Shown here in pieces: positions 14,489-18,727 of a stretch of DNA of 18,727 bases. This stretch comes from JAAZPG01 sp012797375 (GTDB taxonomy: Bacteria > Acidobacteriota > Aminicenantia > Aminicenantales > UBA4085). The translations under genes and the position numbers were made by a program. Where the stretch lies: the NCBI GenBank assembly GCA_937868205.1, contig CALMMC010000100.1, forward strand, positions 1 to 18,727, given 5' to 3'. How positions within the stretch are numbered: the stretch's first letter is position 1; each line of letters starts with the position of its first letter. The notes beneath the pieces are model-generated. The model ran no database searches and was not told where the DNA came from. It saw nothing but the letters and a program-made list of their open reading frames with translations.

Positions 14489-15130
14489 ATGAAAAAAAAT
14501 CCCGGCTTCATGATCACCGTCGCGGCGGTCATGGCATTGATGATGATCGGCGCAGGATGTGCCTCGAAAAAGCACCTCCTCAAGATCGAGCAGCAGGGAG
14601 CGGAGATCCAGCAGTCCCAGGAGAGGATCGCCGAGCTTCAAAGAAACAATGAGATCCTGACCGGGACTCTGAACGAGACGAAAGCCTCTCTAGTAAAAGC
14701 CGAGGAAAGCCGGTCGGAGGCGGACAAGCAGATCACCGCCCTGAATTCAGATGTTTCGGCCTTGAAGTCGCGGAACGAAGACCTGTCGAAATCGATGGAA
14801 GCCCTCAACAAGGAAAACGAGGGCAAAGTCCGCCGTTTGAACGGACAGATTTACTCCCTGCGGAAACAGCAGACGGAAAAAGACGAACAGATCGCGGCGA
14901 AGGACGGAGAGATCGCTTCCCTCAAGAGTCTCCAAGCGAGCCTCGAGGGGACCGTGGCCGCCCGCGATCAGCAGATCTCCCGGCTGAACGAGGAAAAAGC
15001 GGCCGAGGCCGCGGCCTCGGCGAAAACGATCTCCGGGAAAAACCTGCGGATCACGATCTTGGGCGTTCTTCTGGCCCTGGCGATCATCGTCGCCGTTTAC
15101 GCTCTTCTCAAGCGGAAAAAGAGGTCGTAA
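14489..15130 (+). CDS. Lipoprotein with long coiled coil and C-terminal membrane anchor
   Basis: A 213-residue protein with an unusual layout. Residues 1-24 are a lipoprotein signal with lipobox GAGC, so Cys24 would be lipid-modified and become the mature N-terminus. Residues about 28-183 are almost without Pro or Gly, are rich in Glu, Lys, Gln, Ala and Leu in heptad-like spacing, and should form a long coiled coil. Residues about 188-207 are a hydrophobic helix (ITILGVLLALAIIVAVYALL), followed by a basic tail KRKKRS that should stay in the cytoplasm. The protein would then be fixed at both ends, by lipid and by helix, with its coil in the periplasm. ATG 14489 follows AAAGGAGAG seven bases upstream; TTG 14483 is less likely. 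It is monocistronic and its 3' end overlaps a gene on the other strand. Family not recognised. Confidence 0.8.
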   Translation: MKKNPGFMITVAAVMALMMIGAGCASKKHLLKIEQQGAEIQQSQERIAELQRNNEILTGTLNETKASLVKAEESRSEADKQITALNSDVSALKSRNEDLSKSMEALNKENEGKVRRLNGQIYSLRKQQTEKDEQIAAKDGEIASLKSLQASLEGTVAARDQQISRLNEEKAAEAAASAKTISGKNLRITILGVLLALAIIVAVYALLKRKKRS

Positions 15131-15905
15131 TCGCCCGGAGGGACTCGGCGAAGGCCCGGCGCAACCGGTTGAGGCGTTCGAGATCGGGCGCGCCGTCCGG
15201 GCGGAGATAGAGAGCCTGGTTGGTTTCCTGAAGGATGAGCGGGGCCCTGCGTCCGGCCCGATCCGGCGAATCGATCGAGTGTCGGGCGCCGATGTGTCCG
15301 TAAACGGAGAGGTAGTCGGACGCGTTGATGGTGACGTTCACTCCGGGAAGGCGCTTCCGCAGCTCTTCGGCATAGCCTTCGATCAGGGCGTCGGGACAGA
15401 ACCGAAGCGGCTCTTCTCCGGGCGAGAGCTGGATGTTCATCAAGTCGATCTGGTTTCCGGACACCCCCCGGGCCGAGACCGTCGCGTGCCCTTCCAGGAC
15501 AAGGCCCGCTCCGCTGGCGATCGCCTCGCCGATTTGGGCGTGAAACGGATCGAGATACCGGGCGGCCATCCTCCGGCGCAGGTCGAGACCCGGCTCCCGG
15601 CCGGGACGGTAGACCGGCCGTCCCCAGACATCCTTCAAGGGGACGGCCGCCTCCAGGTTACGGGGATCGCGGTTGGCCTCTAAAACCAGGCTGCAGTAGG
15701 GGAAGACGACCCGGCCGTCGGCGAGGATATCGCGGAAATCGTACAGCTCGCCGGTATGCCAATCGATGTTCCGGGTCAGCTCGGACCAGTTTTCCGCCAG
15801 GTCTTCCGGACGGATTTCCTCGGGCACGAGCAGGCCGGCGTGGGGAATGACGGCGAGAACGAGCCGGCCGGCGCCGTTTTGGGCCGCTTCCGCCCGGGCG
15901 TTCAT
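15108..15905 (-). CDS. N-formylglutamate amidohydrolase (FGase) family protein
   Basis: A 265-residue cytoplasmic hydrolase with no signal peptide. The N-terminal VIPHAG motif (His22), the NIDWHTGELYDF segment, LEANRDP and EGHAT (about residues 148-152) follow the FGase family, which uses zinc to cleave an N-formyl or similar amide bond from an acidic amino acid. The classical enzyme ends the histidine degradation pathway, but no hut genes are near, and many family members have other, unknown substrates. Its ATG overlaps the stop of the upstream S66 peptidase gene as ATGA, so the two are translated together and may act on related substrates such as cell-wall peptides or D-Glu-containing fragments (inference). 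The stop lies 23 bases inside the end of the lipoprotein gene on the opposite strand. Confidence 0.8.
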   Translation of the reverse strand: MNARAEAAQNGAGRLVLAVIPHAGLLVPEEIRPEDLAENWSELTRNIDWHTGELYDFRDILADGRVVFPYCSLVLEANRDPRNLEAAVPLKDVWGRPVYRPGREPGLDLRRRMAARYLDPFHAQIGEAIASGAGLVLEGHATVSARGVSGNQIDLMNIQLSPGEEPLRFCPDALIEGYAEELRKRLPGVNVTINASDYLSVYGHIGARHSIDSPDRAGRRAPLILQETNQALYLRPDGAPDLERLNRLRRAFAESLRAITTSFSA

Positions 15906-16954
15906 TTGGGAGCCGCCTCGGGAACGGGCGATAAAACGGGCAGAACGTCCTTAGCCGGCTCGGCGGGATTCGGATGTTTCCGGAAAGGACCCAAGGCCTT
16001 GCCCGGCAGCTTGAATTCAAGGTGTCCGTCGGGGAATAGCGTGGCCGTCCCGCCGATCGGCACGGCCGGCTCCCGGGGTCCCACGAGGTGGCCGAAATCC
16101 TCGGCCACGAGAATCGGCAGCGGCCGTCCGGCGTTCCGGCGGGTTTTGAGGATCTCGTTTAAAAACGCCGTCAGGAACTTTAACGTGCTGTCTTGGAAGG
16201 TCCGTCCTTCCGGAGTATTGACATCCAGGCAAAGGGATCCGACGACGAGGGCCCGGACGCGGGAGAAAACGCGGTGACGCCGGAGGGCGGCCAGGAGGCG
16301 ATGGAGATCCTCGACGTCGATGCTCAGATCCTCAAGAAACAGGATATGCTCGAGCCACGGCAGGCGCGGCGGTTTTTCCCGATTTAAGAAATTGACGAAG
16401 GTCGTCAGGTTGCCGCCGATGGGGATTCCGGCCAGCGGCCCGTCCGGAGGAGGAGTCAACCAGAAGGATCCGCGGAAGGACACCCGGCGGCCGGAAAGCA
16501 GGGATAGGATCCGGCCGGTATGTCCCCGCCCCAAGGAAAGCGAAGGAAAGAGGACTCCCGGCACGCCGGCCCGGGCGAAGATTTCGCACAAGAGGAAGGT
16601 GAAGTCCGAGTATCCCAAAAACAGGGGGCGCCGCTTCCGGATAACCTTCAGGTCGTGGCGGTCGATTCTCGGGACGATATCCTCGGCCCCGGTCCCTCCG
16701 GCGACCGAGACGATCAGATCGAATTCCCGGACGACTCTTTTGAATTCTTCCGCCCTCTCCGAGGCGGCGGCCGTCACGTGATCGATCCGGCTGTCGGAGG
16801 AGTAAAGATAAGGGCTGAGATAGATCCCCGAGGTCTCGAAGGATTCGGTCAGAATGCGGACGGAGCGCTCCAAGACCGGCTGGTCAGAGGGGGCCAGGCT
16901 CGTCGACGGAGCGATGAAGCAGACCTTGATTCCAATCGGGGAGATGACACCCAT
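15902..16954 (-). CDS. S66 family LD-carboxypeptidase/MccF-like serine peptidase
   Basis: A 350-residue cytoplasmic protein. The three catalytic residues of S66 peptidases are present: nucleophile Ser116 in GYSDFT, Glu208 in LFLEDL and His289 in DFGH. Their spacing is close to that of Pseudomonas LdcA (Ser115, Glu217, His285). The AGGTGAEDIVPRID segment before the nucleophile is also typical. LdcA trims the terminal D-Ala from tetrapeptides during cell-wall recycling; MccF-type members cleave microcin-like peptide-nucleotides. Which applies cannot be decided; the LdcA role is the more common. The C-terminus has an extra Pro/Ala-rich tail of about 25 residues. The ATG follows AAGGAG nine bases upstream, and a good promoter lies directly before it. 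It is the first gene of a two-gene operon with the FGase-family gene. Confidence 0.88.
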   Translation of the reverse strand: MGVISPIGIKVCFIAPSTSLAPSDQPVLERSVRILTESFETSGIYLSPYLYSSDSRIDHVTAAASERAEEFKRVVREFDLIVSVAGGTGAEDIVPRIDRHDLKVIRKRRPLFLGYSDFTFLLCEIFARAGVPGVLFPSLSLGRGHTGRILSLLSGRRVSFRGSFWLTPPPDGPLAGIPIGGNLTTFVNFLNREKPPRLPWLEHILFLEDLSIDVEDLHRLLAALRRHRVFSRVRALVVGSLCLDVNTPEGRTFQDSTLKFLTAFLNEILKTRRNAGRPLPILVAEDFGHLVGPREPAVPIGGTATLFPDGHLEFKLPGKALGPFRKHPNPAEPAKDVLPVLSPVPEAAPK

Positions 16955-16984
16955 GGGGATTCGCTCCTTGGAGCTTAGTAATTC

Positions 16985-17013
16985 ATAATAACATATTTAG
17001 GCATTTCTGACAA
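16985..17013 (-). promoter_or_regulatory. Strong promoter for the S66/FGase operon
   Basis: On the minus strand TTGTCA (17013-17008) is followed after exactly 17 bases by TATTAT (16990-16985): five of six matches in both boxes, in a markedly AT-rich patch of an otherwise GC-rich region. Transcription would begin about 25 bases before the ATG, leaving just room for the AAGGAG ribosome binding site. This is the most convincing promoter in the window. Confidence 0.65.
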
Positions 17014-17066
17014 GAGTCTCGGCCGCGCCCGGCGCCCGAATTTCAAATCGGTCTTATTCTCCGCCC

Positions 17067-17096
17067 TTGACCGGACCGAGGGGCGGGCGATATGAT
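17067..17096 (+). promoter_or_regulatory. Promoter for the THI5-like binding protein and sensor genes
   Basis: TTGACC (17067-17072) and TATGAT (17091-17096) are 18 bases apart, with five of six matches in each. The -10 contains the ATG at 17092, which therefore is not expected to be the translation start. It points away from the minus-strand promoter 54 bases to the left. Confidence 0.55.
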
Positions 17097-17157
17097 GCAG
17101 GGCGGGCCGATAATTTCCCCAGGCGGGGCCGGCCTTTTTTCGCGAATCGGAGGACGG

Positions 17158-18144
17158 ATGAGAGTGCGTCTTCGGAGCAAGGCCGCGGCCGGTTTTCTCC
17201 TGGGAATGGGGCTTTTATCGATCGGCCTCCCGGCCGCCGCGCCGGCGGGGGAATCCCCGGACTCGCTCGTTCTTCAGGTTCAATGGTTTCCCCAAGCTCA
17301 ATTCGCCGGTTACCTGATGGCCAGGGAAAAGGGGATTTTCGCGGCCGAGGGGCTCAACGTCGAGATCCGTTTTTCCGACGAGCACACCAGCCCGCTGACC
17401 GAAGTGTTCGAAGGGCGGGCCGACTTCTGCACCGCCTGGATCTCCCAGACGCTGACCCTGGACCGGCCGGTGGTCAACATCTGCCAGGTCCTCCAGAAAT
17501 CCTCGCTCATGCTCGTTGCCAAGACGGAAAGCGGGATCCTTCAGCCCGAGGACATGAACGGCCGGACCGTGGCCATCTGGGGCGGAGATTTCTCGATCCA
17601 GCCGACGGCGTTTTTCCGCAAATTCAACATCAAGCCGGTCCTCGTCCCCCAATCCTACAACATCGACGCTTTCGCGGTCGGAGCCTGCGATGTGACCTCG
17701 GCGATGTATTATAATGAATACAATAAGATCTATCTTTCCGGGATCGACCAGGAGGAGCTGGTCCCCTTCTTTTTTTCCGATTACGGGCTGAATTTTCCCG
17801 AGGACGGCGTCTACTGCACCCGCGAGACGTATGAAACCCGGCCCGACGTCTGCCGGAAAATGAGGCGGGCCGTCCTGAAGGGCTGGGAATACGCCGCCGG
17901 ACACCAGGAAGAGACCCTGGACGTCCTGATGGATTACTGCGCAAGCTACCATGTCCGGACCAACCGGGCCCACCAGAAATGGATGCTGACCGTCGTCCTG
18001 CAGGCCGTCGTCTACGGCGTTGGATCCGATCCGGCCGGTTGGGGCGTGCTCCGCCGGGACGATTTCCGGCGCGTCGCCGAGGAATTGAAGCGCCAGGGAT
18101 TCATCCAGGTTGTTCCCGCCTACGAGGACTTCGCCAGGGAATGA
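17158..18144 (+). CDS. Secreted THI5/NMT1-like substrate-binding protein
   Basis: A 328-residue periplasmic binding protein. ATG 17158 follows CGGAGGA a few bases upstream and starts a clear signal peptide (MRVRLRSK, then a hydrophobic core to about residue 28, with cleavage near AAPAG); the ATG at 17092 falls in the promoter. The mature protein begins with the LQVQWFPQAQFAGYLMA segment and then GIFAAEGLNVEI, the standard first lobe of NMT1/THI5-type proteins that bind pyrimidine, thiamine-precursor, sulfonate or similar small ligands. No lipobox is present. No ABC permease or ATPase gene follows; instead the stop overlaps the start of a membrane sensor gene as ATGA. That suggests ligand sensing and not import, as in other systems where such proteins feed a sensor. 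Ligand unknown. Confidence 0.85.
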   Translation: MRVRLRSKAAAGFLLGMGLLSIGLPAAAPAGESPDSLVLQVQWFPQAQFAGYLMAREKGIFAAEGLNVEIRFSDEHTSPLTEVFEGRADFCTAWISQTLTLDRPVVNICQVLQKSSLMLVAKTESGILQPEDMNGRTVAIWGGDFSIQPTAFFRKFNIKPVLVPQSYNIDAFAVGACDVTSAMYYNEYNKIYLSGIDQEELVPFFFSDYGLNFPEDGVYCTRETYETRPDVCRKMRRAVLKGWEYAAGHQEETLDVLMDYCASYHVRTNRAHQKWMLTVVLQAVVYGVGSDPAGWGVLRRDDFRRVAEELKRQGFIQVVPAYEDFARE

Positions 18145-18527
18145 CCGTCATGCGCCGCCGCTCGTCCGCCGTGAAACGGCCGATCGTCCGGCGGCTGATC
18201 ATCTGGATCGGCTTTCCGCTGCTCCTCGTGTACGCGGCCGTGGCCGTGACCAACTATGTCCAGAGCTCGCGGGCCGCCGTCGAACGGATGAATTCCTATC
18301 TCCTCGAGCTGACCAACCATCACGCGGCCGTCCTGGATTCCCGTTTCAAGGCCATCTCCCAAACGCCGCTGATCATCGCCGAAAATATCGAGGCGATGCG
18401 CCTCCTCAACGAGCCCCGCCTCTATGGCCTCATGGAGCGCCGCCTGGCGATCGATCCCGGCATTTTCGGCATGAGCATCTCCTTCGAGCCGTATGCCCTG
18501 GATCCGGGCCGGGAACGGTGCTCACCG
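18141..18527 (+). CDS. N-terminus of a membrane sensor protein with Cache-like domain (truncated by contig end)
   Basis: Only 129 residues remain. Residues about 18-38 form a transmembrane helix after a very basic start (MRRRSS, VKRP), so the following part should be outside the cytoplasm. It begins with a long helix (SSRAAVERMNSYLLELTNHH) and leads into a region like a double Cache sensor (GIFGMSISFEPYALDPGR). Such proteins usually continue to a second membrane helix, HAMP and an output domain such as histidine kinase, SpoIIE phosphatase or GGDEF; that part is missing, so the output cannot be named. ATG 18141 overlaps the preceding stop; ATG 18150 has better spacing from AGGGA and is an alternative. 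After codon 129 the frame runs into adapter sequence and encodes nonsense. Confidence 0.7.
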
Positions 18528-18593
18528 CTGTCTCTTATACACATCTCCGAGCCCCCGAGACTACTGAGCATCTCGTATGCCGTCTTCTGCTTG
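18528..18593 (+). other. Nextera (Tn5) sequencing adapter, artefact
   Basis: CTGTCTCTTATACACATCT at 18528-18546 is the Tn5 mosaic end used in Nextera libraries. It is followed by the read-through adapter (CCGAGCCCCCGAGAC, one mismatch to the standard A), an eight-base index-like segment TACTGAGC at 18562-18569, and the P7 flow-cell end (ATCTCG...CTGCTTG) to 18593. The order is exactly that of a read passing beyond a short insert. It is not part of the genome. Confidence 0.97.
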
Positions 18594-18727
18594 AAAAAAA
18601 AAAACAAACCCACAACAACACAATCTAAACCAATCATACACACAAAAAATAACGATGCAGCACACTAACAACACAACAGATAAGCCATCAACAACAAAAC
18701 ATTGAAATCAACAGACCACTACATAAA
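18594..18727. other. Post-adapter low-quality sequence, artefact
   Basis: A run of A follows the adapter directly, then about 120 bases rich in A and C with almost no G-rich or coding character, quite unlike the GC-rich remainder. This is what base callers produce after the end of a sequenced fragment. No gene should be called here. Confidence 0.9.

Noticed and set aside
17092..17094. ATG 17092 as start of the THI5-like gene
   Set aside because: It lies within the TATGAT -10 box; ATG 17158 has GGAGGA and begins a normal signal peptide.
18422..18643. Minus-strand reading frame over the contig end
   Set aside because: It is translated from the Nextera adapter (KQKTAYE, MCIRDS) and is an artefact.

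Overview
This is a GC-rich, gene-dense stretch of bacterial chromosome, or a contig end of one. Several features point to a Gram-negative-type (diderm) envelope: a lipoprotein with a lipobox, a probable outer-membrane beta-barrel protein ending in Phe, and Sec-type signal peptides. The complex-I/hydrogenase-like genes at the left edge suggest an anaerobe. The mix (secreted M28 peptidase with FnIII domain, Ehr-type complex, several extended SDRs, THI5-like binding protein) would fit Acidobacteriota, Aminicenantia or a similar lineage, but that is a guess; no rRNA or marker gene is present.

Layout. (1) 2-2433, plus strand: the 3' end of a membrane antiporter-like subunit, then a NuoCD/HyfG-like large subunit and a ferredoxin-NuoB/HyfI-like fusion. 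The large subunit lacks all four nickel-binding cysteines, so this is an energy-converting hydrogenase-related (Ehr) complex and not a hydrogenase. (2) 2553-5281: a secreted M28 metallopeptidase, an overlapping outer-membrane-barrel-like protein and a small orphan membrane protein. (3) 5662-8209: a potassium uptake pair, ktrB-ktrA, followed by a PtsN/fructose-type EIIA protein, with a good promoter and long leader upstream. Arginine codon use in ktrAB differs clearly from the neighbours. (4) 8292-14273: six overlapping or abutting plus-strand genes. Three extended SDR oxidoreductases alternate with a PAP2/AUR1-like membrane enzyme, a CPBP-family membrane protein lacking one motif glutamate, and an APC permease. 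The operon looks like an undescribed lipid- or envelope-linked cassette. (5) 14489-15130: a lipoprotein with a long coiled coil and a C-terminal transmembrane helix, a possible periplasm-spanning tether. (6) 15108-16954, minus strand: an S66 LD-carboxypeptidase-like gene overlapping an N-formylglutamate amidohydrolase-family gene, driven by a strong-looking promoter. (7) 17158-18527, plus strand: a secreted THI5/NMT1-like binding protein coupled to the start of a membrane sensor protein.

The right end is not genomic. From 18528 the sequence is a Nextera/Tn5 adapter read-through, followed by poly-A and low-quality A/C-rich bases. The sensor gene is therefore cut at 18527, and everything after it should be trimmed.

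Gene starts were adjusted where a ribosome binding site, an overlapping stop or a promoter argued against the longest reading frame. No tRNA, rRNA, CRISPR array, insertion sequence or attachment site was seen.
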